A stretch of DNA of 64,000 nucleotides from Phoronis australis (lineage: Eukaryota > Phoronida > Phoronidae). The translations under genes and the position numbers were made by a program. The stretch is from the NCBI GenBank assembly GCA_002633005.1, contig NMRA01000057.1:1186015-1250014 (forward strand). The letters run 5' to 3'. Below the pieces are notes generated by a model. It did not search any database. It was given only the letters and a program-made list of their open reading frames with translations, and was not told where the DNA came from. Shown piece by piece: positions 35,721 through 48,099 of this stretch. Within the stretch, counting starts at the first letter, position 1. Each line of letters opens with the position of its first letter.

Positions 35721-37560
35721 TTCATGCGGCGGCCTCAAAATCACAGTTTTTTGATGGTATGCTAGGTTTAGTGTATGATGCATTTCCACACAACACTTCA
35801 AAAAACACAAAATACGTCGAATCCATCCCAAAACGGGATAGTGTCATTGTTTCTTTAATAGAAAGCTATTTACCACGTCCAATGACAATCCGTCAAGGAA
35901 CTTAGAAGTTAAAGAGGAAAACAAAAAATGAAACTGCTACTAGGGGGCACAGATTCATTGGAAAGTCATCGTCGTCCGTTGTTAACTTCACGCAAATACA
36001 CTTACTGAAATTAATCAAGATCCTGCTGTGGGTTTATAAGATACACCTATGGGACCAAAAAACAAAACTGCTACTAGGTGGCGCCACAGTAGTCTATGTC
36101 GTTGGAAAAGCATCATTAACCGTCCTCTTCACACTAAGAGCATATATGCCAATTTTCACGATCAATCTATGGATGATTTGTTTGATAGAGGGGCAGGCTC
36201 GAAAACAATAAAAATGGCCACTGGGTGGAACAAAATACCTCAAATACATACGAGAATAGGAGGATAACGCCATCTCCCTAATAGATGGTTATGTGCCAAA
36301 TTTCATGAAAATCCGTTGAGGAGCTTTGAAGATACAGAGGTAAATGTATAAAATTAGGATTGCCACTATATGGGACACACCAGTTGTTGGATGCATCCGA
36401 AATTTGTCGTCATCTGTTATGTAAGCTCATAAAAACCTGTGTTCCATTCAGAAACTGATGAGGTGCACATCTGAATACGGTTGACCGCATACGAGATGAC
36501 TGCATGGCAAAAAGTACTGAATAAGTGAAAAATTATGATCAATTGCCAATTTTAAAGGGAAGTGAACTGCATTGTCAATTTTTGAGTCGTGGGGTATTAT
36601 CATGAGTGGACCTTCTTTCCATACTTAGAAAATATTTTGACGTAAATATTAAAATACAGATTATGGCAAGCAATCAGCTCAGGGATGGTCGCCATCATTG
36701 CTCTGGCATAATCTACTAGATTCAATGGCGACCCGAGCAGACTAGTGGAATGGCAAATCTGGTGAAGATTTCACCAGCTCTCACAAGTCATATGTACTAA
36801 AGATGTGTATAAAGATGGCTCACCTTTTGTACAAGTATGGTACATACCTTTTCGTGGTCTTTCGGTATAAACATGGGTCCCAACTTTGAACAATTTGAAT
36901 AAATATGGATCACAATTTTCAGACTTTCAATGTATAACATGGTTGCAATTTTCAAAGTCCAGCAGCCCATCCTAACCCGTTACCAGATAGGCCTATCAGG
37001 TTTGTGCACCTGGACAGTCAGTAAGTCGAAAGTTATCAGCGAGAGCTAATACAATATTCTGAACTGAAGTCATGACCTGTTGACCCAGGCCAACACTTAC
37101 AATAAATATGAAGTAACTTTTTAGCAATTGCTACTTATATCTTACTTGCACCAACCGGGACTAACAAATCAAACTGGCGAAAGATCTTTTGCAACACGCT
37201 AAAGTCAACGCCCCGTTCAACCTTCCGCTTCGTTCTAGCTGTGCGTTATGGATAACAGCACGTCAATTTTGTCTAAAGCCAAGTTCAAACTCATGTCGAT
37301 GTGTAAAACATATAACGGCGCATTTCCATTGGTTTGCCAGTCCAGCCTCCTCTCTCCAGCCCTGGCAAGAATCAACTCTAATTCCGATATACTTTCAAAC
37401 TGCTGTGGCACTTTGCACGGTCTCAGATGACTTCTGACGTCTTTAAAACAGCTAATGAAGGCCACATTTCTTCCACGATCCCACTGTTCATCCATGAACA
37501 ACCCTGCCCATGTGGCACACACTGAGCCACAACACCACGTTCCTTACAATATCTCTTTTT
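35721..37560. other. Spacer, nothing recognised
   Basis: Two related short stretches (ctagggggcacagattc near 35940 and ctaggtggcgccacag near 36073) suggest an old repeat. No gene is supported. Confidence 0.4.
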
Positions 37561-37895
37561 ATTACTCCGGCTGGTCTGCTCACTCAGCTTGTCCGGAACC
37601 TGCTTTGCCAGGTTGTTATAGCCCAGTTGGCTGTTTGGTGTACCCACTTGGTACTTTATATGATATTTGCCCATTTGGCAGTTTGTACCCACTTGGTACT
37701 TATTATTAATTTGCCGTTTTGCTCGACCCAGTTGGTAGGCAATCGGCCAATACCCATTTGGTTTTATATACACTGTACCCACTTGGTACTATACTAACAT
37801 GTGCCACTTAGTAGTCGACACTCAATTACGCATTGGGTATCGCAAATCTTGTTATCACTTTAATTAAGGTACCCATCTGGTACCTTCTGTAAATA
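37560..37895. repeat. Degenerate CCCANTTGG interspersed repeat
   Basis: The 9-mer cccacttgg/cccatttgg/cccagttgg occurs about eight times at irregular spacing, often as tacccacttggtac. Apparent open frames in both strands with YQLG/YQVGT periodicity are by-products of the repeat. Confidence 0.7.
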
Positions 37896-39600
37896 ATTAT
37901 TTAGAGCTGTGACCCTGAAATTCCCAATACAACTTAAAACATATATTATCCTTGTTGTTTTATTTGTCCCCAATAACGAAAATTGACCAAATGTACAAGA
38001 AGGAAATTCCTCCCTATCCTTTGCAATGACAGGAAGTGCGTGTAATTTCGAACCCTAAAGTGCTATTGGTAAAGTTAAACAGAGTGTTTCAGAAAATTGG
38101 GGTCTCAAAAGTGAAACTTAAATTTTTGTGATATCGCATTGTTGATATTAGGTGATCTCTCTGAACCAAAAGAGTAGCCTCAATTCTCTTGTCAGTCAGA
38201 GTAAGGCCACACAACAAAAATGCCCAAATTCGGGGCTACGTTTAGCACTAAATATATAAGAGACAAGTTTTTTTAAAAACAATTATAAAAGATCAGTCTT
38301 AGAAGTGTCTACACAAAGAATTTCAGGCAGGTTAAGCAACATCTTGCCACTTGTGACTGGCCTGAAAAGTAGTCTCGGAGTTTTCTCCCCTGCTGGAAAT
38401 TTAAATGTACCTATGAATTTCAAATTTCATTTTCTTACTAACCTTACATGAGTCTTTATGACCATTAATGTCAAACTTTGTCACCTGTTTCGCAAGTCTG
38501 ATTTTTTGCCGTTCAAAAAATGCAGTTTTACTGACATGAAAAAATGCAAAATATGCCTTTATAGCCAAATAGGTCATATCTCGGTCGGTAACCAAAGGTC
38601 GTTGAGTGCAAATATTGCAGCAGTGTACTTTGGGCCAGCATCCCAACACATGCACAAAATATTAGCTGTGTATGAATGTTTGAGTATATAGTGATTTTTC
38701 ATTTTCATTTGGTTTTTATATGGAATCATTCTTAACGGTGGAAGTGGCATTGCGCGATAAGATGCGCTCCCGCGCTGCGGGGTGACTGACACGATTACGC
38801 TGATCTGGAACTTGGGATACAGCCGTGTTGTTATCAGTTTGACAGAGAAGGTTAGCAAACCAATGATTACATAGTCCAGTTCTTTCACTGTCGGCGTTCA
38901 TCTCATGAGCTCAAGCAATCCAGCAAATATGCTGTAAAGAACGCGCCTGACGCTAAACGGTATTTAAAAATACTATTTACAAACGGCGTTCAGCGCTTAG
39001 CCAGGCGCTATTTTATTGACAAGGTCACTGCATCCTCTGCATCCGCATCGAAACTAGGCAACCAAAACGCAGCGCCAAAGTACTTGTTTGGGCGTCGCGT
39101 AACTCATCCAAACCGCAACAAATCGACTAACGCGTCCATTTTGAGTAGAAGACTCTTGTTTCTCAGCAAATAAAACATGGCGAAGTCGTTTTCCCCCGTT
39201 GAGAGTCCGAGTGGATTTTCGAGAATTATCTCCCGAGGGGCTAAAGCTCATGCTGAAATGTTCACTTCAAATATTTAGATTCACCGCAGCTTTGATCAAT
39301 CTTTGATAGATTTTGAAGAAAAAACTGGAGGTCACTAGGCAAAGCGTTTCATTATGCAAACGTGTACAATGTACATCACGCTCAGAAAGCAGCCTCCTAG
39401 TATCCATGAGCTGCAACATTATAGCTCGCTGGTTGTACATGCCTACGTTACTTGTACAACGTATTATTCGGATATCCTACGGAATGTTTTCATGAAATCC
39501 CCAGCTTTGTCAAACCACACTGAAAAATGGTGTTTCCATACAGCTTTATTTCAAAGTTTAACGGAACATTGGGTGCAACACGTGAAGGAATAGCAGCATA
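37896..39600. other. Spacer, nothing recognised
   Basis: No motif or splice-bounded frame supported. Confidence 0.4.
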
Positions 39601-41230
39601 AACAACAAACTATAACTGAGAAAACATCTGGCAAAAGTCCTAACAATAACATTTTAAGTGAAGCCATTATAACGAAAAAACAAGAATTACCAGAAACACT
39701 GAAAGGAATAATAACAAGAAAAACACTGACAACAAATTGTATTAACAGTTAGCACATTCGTCAAACAAACAGCAATTGAGCATCATGCAAAGGAAAGATA
39801 TCACATGTGTAAAAAATCCCGGTTCACGAAAAAAACAAATGACACGTTCTCAAAACAATACGCATTTTGCTCAACGTTGAAGAAAATAATACTCTTTAAT
39901 GTAACGAGTACTTTATTTCCTGCCGTCGTGACAGTTGCAGTACTGTAATACTGTAAATCGCTTGGAATTCCCAAATGATTAACAAGCGAAACTGATACAA
40001 TAAATCCTAATAACAGCACGTTAATCAAACAAGTAATAACTCAACATTCTATAAACGGAAGATATCACGTATGTAAGAAACACAATCCAGTCCAGCATAC
40101 ATCATGTGTATGTATGGTTCTCATACACAAAACGTACCGAGAGTGACGTACATGAAGTAATATCTCACGAGACATTATTCCGCGTATAGACCTCAGGTCG
40201 AGGTCGATACGCGGAATAAGGTCGAGTGGGATATTACTACGTGTACGTCAATCGAGGTACGTTTTGTATTTATCCCATGCGCTTCGAATTCCTAAGTTTC
40301 TTACATTCTTCGGCAGATTTTTCAAATACTTCACCCAGACTGCTCACATGGCTGATCACATCCTATATGTATGTACTTGCGCGTTAGGTTGCAAGTTTTC
40401 TCTTGTAAAAGAAACAGTTTTAAAAGTAATGGTTTATTTCTTGAAAAGAGGTAGCAAAGATGAAAACAACGGCAACTGAGCAATGAACTTGTAACATCTC
40501 CTGAAATTTGTTGAAAAAACAACAATATTTGATATTTTAATTTCCTAGGAATCGGCGCTTGAGTTGCAGATATAGTATTCTGCAATTGAAAACTGAGACA
40601 TACATGTAGGTGCCTTATGATTAACAGTTTTGTTTTCCGATATTACGTTTAGGGCCAGGTTGCAGGTCAAGTGTTAGTTACACTGTTGCAACTGTATTAT
40701 TTTAAACTATATTCGGGAAGTTTGATGATCGAACCGACTGAAGATGTCGAGTCGATATTGACCTACCTTTGGAACTTTCCATGTCAAAGGTCGCTGTTGA
40801 AGTAGCGCGGGAGGTGAATACGGAAAATTTTATTTCACGCCCGTATTTCCCTCGACAAATTCAACGCGCGTGGGATAAAAAACAATATGCATTTTTCTGA
40901 ACACAATAGAAAATAATACTGTTTTAACATACATGTACAAGTGATTAATTGTAAATAAGTTGGAATGTCCAAATTAACAACAAGCAAAACTCATTAAATT
41001 CTAATACCAGGCAAAACATTCATCAAACAAATAACCATTGAACATTAACAGGCATGGAAAAATTGAAATCCAGTTAAAGAAAAACATGATATAGGTTAAG
41101 AAATCAACACGCAACTCGAAAATTTTGCTGAGCATTGTAGAAAAGAATACTGTTTAACATCGGTGTACTTTGATTTCTGCCCTTGCGACGAGTGAGATAC
41201 AGTAAATCAGATGGAATGATCAAAATAACT
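39601..41230. repeat. Diverged repeat family, three to four partial copies
   Basis: A block with aaaataatactgtttaac, ctgtaaatcg/attgtaaataag, tggaat, aacaagc(g/a)aaact and caaacaa(a/t)aaccattgaac recurs near 39720-39800, 39880-40060, 40890-41070 and 41120-41230. The copies are poorly conserved. A hairpin element splits the second and third. Confidence 0.45.
40124..40269. mobile_element. Near-palindromic hairpin (about 70-bp arms)
   Basis: The arm starting acaaaacgtacc at 40127 pairs with the arm ending ggtacgttttgt at 40266 over about 69 bp with roughly ten mismatches; the centre is near 40197. A wider pair (tttatcccatgcgc near 40269 and gcgcgtgggataaa near 40866-40880) may mark the ends of a larger foldback element. 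Confidence 0.6.
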
Positions 41231-41830
41231 ATTGGCACCGAGCCCGCCTCCGATGTCTTCGAAGTATCAACCGGTGGTAGAGATCATCGCCATCCCAACA
41301 AAGGCTGCGCCGAGTAAGATTTTGCTTGGAATATCGTCACATCCAGCTGACACTGGAAGAAGAAGTCAATCGCATGTACACGTACGCTTATTTATAGAAT
41401 TTTGACTGAAATAGATGGAATCAGACCACCTTAAGGTGTACTTTGCCCAGGTAGAGATCAAATTGTGTTCTGTTTGAAGTGAATCTTGAGGTCGTATTAA
41501 CTGGAATCATATACGGTGAACTCCAGTAATCTGGAATCAATGAAGGGTTATCATACGTGTACGTTTTTACAAAGACCACTTGTTGGGCAAGTTTAGAAGT
41601 GACGAAAGTCAGAGATTAGGGACTGGATACAAACTTACAATATGGTGGAAAGACCTTCAAGTTTCATCTGGGACCTTAACAAGGATTTAATGGAATGAAA
41701 CGTTTTGACAGCGAGCGCGTCAGACTGCACACGCAAAGGTTGATACTGAGGTTTCATGTTTAAGGATAGAATGCGGTGCCAGTCCCAGTGTGGGGTGGTC
41801 AAAGTTCATGTATTGCTATCTTCTACTTAC

Positions 41831-41867
41831 CTCAAGCTTAGGTAAGATGTTTAATCTATTGAATACA
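41831..41867 (-). other. Candidate 3' exon of gene A (weak)
   Basis: A strong-looking acceptor (ttcttccccgccag) is followed by 37 nt and a consensus donor (gtaagtag). In the phase-1 frame it reads V-Y-S-I-D-stop. The acceptor and first bases are conserved at the left edge of the window in gene B. It could be a terminal exon or a chance pair of sites. Confidence 0.2.
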
Positions 41868-44049
41868 CTGGCGGGGAAGAACCCCCCTAAATATACCTAT
41901 GGCATGTGAACAATGTTAAACTTTTAGTGATTAAGAAGCCAAAACTTGGTAGACTTGCGGGTAAAGTGTTTGACTTGGCGATCAGTTTTAACGAGAATCC
42001 AATGGTCCAATGGTCACAGTTGTATGGTTTCTAATGCGCCAAAAAGATGCTGCCGCATTCGTGCGAACTTTGAAAGGAGATGAAAATTAATAAATTCGCC
42101 TGTTTCCTTTTGAAATGAATGAAGGCGGTAGACTGTATTTGATGCAGCTCTTCAGATATCTGTTACAACTTAGTTTTGTACAAATCAGATATTTAATTTA
42201 ACTTCAGTTTGAAGGCGTCAGACGAATTAATCACAGCTAAAAGGTTCCAATTTGAGTTACCAGAAGTACATCGAACTGAATGAATTGTACATTTTGAAGG
42301 CTTCACGATTTCATGTAATTATTTTGTCCAATTATGTACATGTACTTTTCAAAACTATTCTTCGGAATGTGCTAAGCAAAGTGGAAATGAACATGTCATG
42401 TTACAGTAGAGAGCCACAACTGTTTGAATATCGAGCTGGGGTGTACCTGTGTTTACACTCCGATGGCATATCATTTCCGACTTAAGGTTTGTGATTTCTC
42501 TATGACATAAATTGAGGACAAAAAGGCAAACGTATTCCCTACTTTGTCCACTTAAATGTCCCATTTTTCCATGAAACAGCGCAGGGCACGCGCCCAACGC
42601 CAGCATATGATTGGTACAGCGACATTATTCCGATTTAGGTCTGACATCAATCGGAATTATATCTGACATAATTCGCGAATGATATCGCACATGATTTACT
42701 AATGCCATCCAGAATTTTATTTATGTCAGACATAAGTAACATTCATTCCGCTATTCAGTTCAAATCTGAAATCAAACGTATTCATGTGTGACGTAAGTCA
42801 GCCAATTAATACCGTTGATACAGTCATTGCTTCATTTATTAGTCCGCAATGTCTCCACCTGTATAACGCTTTCGATGTTCACACTCTTCTGCCGTTAGCC
42901 ACATGGGCGAACGTTAGGCACATCAAGTATATGTATGTGCGTCAAATAGTTTTTAACGATATAAATTGACGGGGTTGATTAATTAGTTGCTACGTAAATT
43001 GCCCTTTAACGGCGTTAATCAATTTTATGCGGATTAAAATAAGTTATAACGGTGTAAATTGATTATTTTTAGGGCAAACACCTCGTTGGCTAAATGGGTG
43101 AACGTTACGCATGTGAATTAGTTACAGTTTACACCATTAAAATTAACTTACTTAGTAAACAATTAATTTACGGTGTTCAAAGTTAATTTAGGTGTTAATA
43201 AAAAAGTAATTTCCACATGTAATTTTAATTTTCGTGCGTAACATGCGCCCATTTGACCAGCAATACTCTTCAACTCTGGCACATCTGTGTAAGGCCTTAT
43301 TACCGCAGGACCAACTGCATGAAAACATCTCTTCTGAGTTAGTTGCATGTGTCATCTTCTATTGGTACTGTTCAAGCAAGCCAAGTTCTGATGTGGTAAG
43401 CAGAATAAGAATACTGAATCATTCTCTTATTTTCATGGCGTGTATCTGATTTACACCGTCAAAAGTTCAGGACAGAAATACTACGCTAACATTTGAGGTT
43501 ATATTACCTAAACGTCTAAGCGAGACTGCGTCAAGCAGTGACCAACCCATCCAATCCATTTATAAATTAATTCTCCAAGCTTAGCCGCGTTGTTAATGAG
43601 ACACCATTCGCTAATTTCTCATATGACACGTCGATTTTAAAAATTCAAACACGGCTACTAGTCATTTCGATTTTAAAAATATTCATGTTGGTCATTTGCT
43701 TTACTTATCGTTAGCATAAGAGTTGCGTAATGAACATGTCAACACTACACGTGCACTGTTGCGGTATGCTGTCATGAGTAAAGCGTTTTTACAACGGTAT
43801 TAAAATTTCATAGAGACATTAATTCTATGCCATGTTAGGCTGCCGTTTCTTACACGTATTTTATAGCATACATGAGGGACCTAACCGAGAAATATAATCC
43901 AAGTTCCTAAAACTGATGGAGTCATATGTTTTCCAAAGGGATTAAGTCACCCGAACAAAAATGTTTATGGTAAAGTCATGTTAGAAAAAACGCACCACAG
44001 TCACACGAAACTATTACTCAGCAGTGTTTGGGTAGGGAGAAGGTCGTTG
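41868..44049. other. Intron or 3' flank of gene A; paralogous to 1-1600
   Basis: Patchy similarity to the left end of the window. 43000-43210 is an AT-rich stretch with short repeated taaattga/ttaatt motifs. No exon supported. Confidence 0.5.
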
Positions 44050-45047
44050 TAAAGCTCAAAATCACGAAGTAGGAGAGTTAAACCACGATACAATACCGAT
44101 TTTCCAATTTCGTAAACCATTTTTGAAACATTTGGAAAAATGTGTTACAAATTGTAAAATAGTTTGTAGACCAAAAGCAATGAGGCATCCTTCACACGTA
44201 GGCCTGCTGTTATCCACAGAAATGGTCACAAGACAGTAGATTAAGAAAAAAATAAGGAGACTTGATATCTTTCTTGTGTTCAGCCAGTACATGTATATGA
44301 TGCGAAAATTCGAAGGATCATACCAACATACATGTAAAACTGACGGCAGTCGTTATATTTTACCTGTTTTCCATTTTGTACGTGTCTTTCAAATTTAATC
44401 TAACTAGAGTTTTTAGTGTTGACTACACAAGGCTTTGTTAGCATCTTTCTTGTGTTCAGCCAGTCTGTGTATGCGAAATTGCAGTGGTCATGCAAACGTA
44501 AAATTCACGGCAATTGGTATAGTTCACATCACTACACTAAAATGACAATAACTGGGACAAAAGTTTAGATAATATTCACATACAGGAACTCCATGCTGAG
44601 AGATCACTCAATAGCAATTATGTCGAAACATACAGCCTGGAGTCCCAATAGATTTTTAATTTAGAGAGATCTTGTGCCATGCATTGCGATGTGAAGTGAA
44701 TACTCTGATACGATAGTTTGTTTTCTGTCTACTACAATACCTGAGGAAGATCATTGATCGCTATCGAAATGTTGTTTTCATGCTAGATTCTTGTGTAATT
44801 TTTTTGCTCATTTTATGTCTCGTGTCGTTTCATTGGCCAAAAACTAATATTAAGCGGCAGAATATTTACCGATGAATATTCAAACGTCGATTTCGTGCTG
44901 CACTCTAGCGTCTTTTTTCAGCATTTTTTACTTCACATTTCCCCAAAAACTAATATTATTCATTTCTAAGCGGCATATGATCTGCCTACTACTAAGCTGT
45001 CTTCGGTGTACAAAGTTAATTTAGAGTTAGAGAAAAATATTTCATAC

Positions 45048-45083
45048 CTCTACCTTCACCATTTCCAGTTGGCGTAATGGTAT
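45048..45083 (-). CDS. Gene A stalk mini-exon 5 (D-type)
   Basis: A 36-nt exon, acceptor gatttacag, donor gtatgaa, phase 1-1. It encodes DTITPTGNGEGR. It is the last linker recognised in gene A. The next repeat unit to the left (about 44190-44900) retains flanking sequence but no recognisable 36-nt exon. Confidence 0.68.
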
Positions 45084-45839
45084 CTGTAAATCACAACTTA
45101 GCTATAAAGTAAGTATTGCTACATATATCTTAAAGTGAAAGTTTAGTTTCGACACACATGAAAATCCAAGTGGTGAAAAGTTACTGCGTGTGAATTAGAT
45201 TATATTGTGTATTCCATTTAACAAGTATAGCATTTTTGGAGTACACGTTTTGGATTAAGTACGCCAGAGTAAAAACCAATGGAAACAAATTCGCATCCAT
45301 AAAATTTTAAGGTTAACGGATCTTTAGAGAAAATTCCCTTCTGCACATTGACCTTTCAGGGTTAAAGCACGAAACAGTCCTGATTTTCCAATTTAGTAAA
45401 CCATTTCTGCAACATTTGAAAAAATGTGTTACAAAATGTAAAAATAGTCCTAATGCAATGGGACATCCTCTACACGTATGCGTGCTGTAATCCACAGAAG
45501 TGGTCACACCGCAGTAGATCAAGGAAAAACTAATTCTTGAGAGATTTCCAGTTTAGAAAAACAACTCGAACTACGTTGATAAGAAAATGATGCTACGAAC
45601 TGTTCTTGTGAAAGCGGCATGTCAGCACGGGACGTTGAAGTTCTACATGTGTGTAATCACTGAACCACGTTAATTTTTGAATGTGAGAAACATTTTGACA
45701 TACCAGCAAATTATACGTTGATAAGAAAATGATGCTACGAACTGCTCTTGTGAAAACGGTATGTTATATGGGGACGTTGAAGGTCATTGTAATCACTGAA
45801 CAATGTTAATTTTTGAATGTGAGAAACATTTTGAAATAC

Positions 45840-45875
45840 CTCCACCTCCTCCAGTTTCAGTTGGCGTAACTGTAG
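45840..45875 (-). CDS. Gene A stalk mini-exon 4 (A-type)
   Basis: A 36-nt exon, acceptor cgatttcag, donor gtatttc, phase 1-1. It encodes ATVTPTETGGGG, identical base for base to the gene B exon at 2502-2537. Just left of it (about 45545-45704) lies a partial tandem copy of its flank that ends at the orphan donor tataccag without an exon. Confidence 0.72.
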
Positions 45876-46649
45876 CTGAAATCGTAACATGTTTTTAGTT
45901 ATAAACTAAGTATTAATACATATATCTACAAGTACATTTGTAAAAGTTGAGTCTCGAGACAAATGGAAACGCAAGTGATGAAAAGTTACTGTGTGTGAAT
46001 GAAACTGAAACACGAGCACTTAGTAATTTAAAAAGTAATTTCAGAGTTGAGAGAATGGATACCAAGTGCTTTGTTAGCATCATTCTTGTGTTCAGCCAGT
46101 CTATGATGCAAAATTCGGGTGGTCATGCCAAAGTAAAACTCTATGCAATCGTTATTGTTCATCTGACCACATTAAAGGGCTTCCTGGGATTAATAATTTT
46201 GATCATGACTATAAATATGTTAAAGTTTTAATCCATGAGGCTATTCACATACAGGCCCTCAATGCTGAGAGGTTACTCAATAGCAGTGTTGGAACATCCA
46301 CGTTGGACTGGTGGTAGAATTTTTAGTTGACCGATCTCGTGCCATGCATTGCGATGTGATGTGAACACTCTGATACGATGGTTTGTTTTCTGTTTACTAC
46401 AGTACCTGAGGAACATAATTGATCGGCATCGAAACGTTGTTTTCATGCTAGATTCCTGCGTTATCTTTGCTTCACATATTTGCTTCTCGTTTCATTGGCC
46501 AAAAACTAATATTAAGTGGCAGAATAATTATCGATTAATATTCAAACGTCGTTTTCATGCTGCACTCTAGCGTCCTTTTTATTTTTACTATTAAGTTCTT
46601 GTCTTAGGTGAACAAAGTGTATTTTGAGTTAGAGAAAAATGTTTCATAC

Positions 46650-46685
46650 CTCCACTTTCTCCATTTCCAGTTGGCATAATCGTAT
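46650..46685 (-). CDS. Gene A stalk mini-exon 3 (D-type)
   Basis: A 36-nt exon, acceptor gatttacag, donor gtatgaa, phase 1-1. It encodes DTIMPTGNGESG. The same 36 bases occur at 3323-3358 in gene B, where the acceptor has been lost. Confidence 0.72.
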
Positions 46686-47315
46686 CTGTAAATCATAACT
46701 TAGTTTTAAAATACATGTAAGTATTGCGACATATCTTTAAGTGAAAGTTGAGTCTCGATACAAATGGAAACCCAAGTGGTGAAAAGTTACTGCGTGTGAA
46801 CTATATTTTATAGTGTTTTCGATTTAACAAGTATAGCATTTTCGCAGTACACGTTTTGGATTAAGTACGCCAGAGTAAAAACCAATGAAAACACATTCGC
46901 ATCCATACAATTTTGGGGTTTTACAGATCTTCAGAGGAACTTCCCTTCCGCACATTGATCTTTCAAAGTTAAAGTACGATACATGTACAATATTGATTTT
47001 CCAATTTCTTAAATCATTTCTGCATCATTTGGAAAACATATTACAAAATGTCAAAATACATGTAGTCCTAATCCAATAGAACATCATCTACACGCATGAT
47101 TGCTGTAATCCACAGAAGTGGTCACACCACAGTAGATCAAGGAAAAATGAACTACTGAGAGATTTGCAATTTAGAACAACAACTCAAACTGCCTTGATAA
47201 GAACATGATGCTACGAACTGTTCTTGTGAAAACGGCATGTTATCTGGGGAAGTTGAAGGTCATTGTAATCACTGAACAATGTTAATTTTTTAATATGAGA
47301 GACATTTTGACATAC

Positions 47316-47351
47316 CTCCACCTCCGCCAGTTCCAGTTGGCTTTACTGTTG
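47316..47351 (-). CDS. Gene A stalk mini-exon 2 (A-type)
   Basis: A 36-nt exon, acceptor gattttcag, donor gtatgtc, phase 1-1. With the preceding G it encodes ATVKPTGTGGGG. The A-type flanks (tttgaatgtgagaaacattttgacatacc-like on the plus strand) differ from D-type flanks, so the two exon types are separate lineages inside one array. Confidence 0.7.
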
Positions 47352-48054
47352 CTGAAAATCGTTACTTAGTTTTAAAATAAGTATTGTTACGCATATCTAC
47401 AAGTAAAAGTTGAGTGTCTTTACGAATGGAAACGCAAGTGAGGAAAAGTTACTGTGCGTGAATGAAATTGAAACACGAGCACTTAGTAATCTAAATATTG
47501 TTTTTCAGTGTTGATAGAATGAATACCCAGTGCTTTCTTAGCATCATTCTTGTGTTCAGCCAGTCTATGACGCAATATTTGGGTGGTCATGCCAAAGTAA
47601 ATCTCAAAACAAACGTTATTGTTCATCTGACCACATTAAAGGCCTTCTGGGGTTAATGTTTTTGATCATGACTATAAGTATGTCAAACTTTTAATCCATG
47701 AGGCTATTCACATGCAGGCCATCAATGCTGAGAAGTCACTCAATTGCAGTGCTGGAACATACACGTTGGAGTCGTGATAGAGTTTTTAGTTGACATGCAT
47801 TGTGATGTGAAGTGAATACTCTGTTAAAATAGTTTGCTTTCTTTCTACCATTGTACCTGAGGAAGATGATTGATTAGAATCGGAAAGTTATTTTCATGAT
47901 GCATTCTTTCGTCTTTTTGTTTGCATACGTTACTTCTTATTGTGTCAAAATCCAATAATGTTCTCGTGAAAGCAACATATGGTCGGAATACTATTAAGCT
48001 CTCTCTTCAGTGAAAAATTTAATTTTGAATAATTACGAAAACAGTATGTCATAC

Positions 48055-48090
48055 CTCCACCTTCTACATGTTGCGTGGGCTTAATGCTAT
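48055..48090 (-). CDS. Gene A stalk mini-exon 1 (D-type, divergent)
   Basis: A 36-nt exon with acceptor gatttatag and donor gtatgac, phase 1-1. With the preceding G it encodes DSIKPTQHVEGG. It is the first linker after the Ig exon and the most divergent in gene A: the usual TGNG is replaced by TQHV. The P-T core and terminal G-G remain. Confidence 0.62.
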
Positions 48091-48099
48091 CTATAAATC

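Noticed and set aside
37423-37797. Overlapping open frames of 84-119 codons
   Set aside because: Both strands are open because of the CCCANTTGG repeat; the periodic YQLG/YQVG pattern reflects the DNA repeat.
45545-45710. Donor-like gtatgtc without exon inside gene A array
   Set aside because: It is the edge of a partial unit duplication; no 36-nt exon precedes it.
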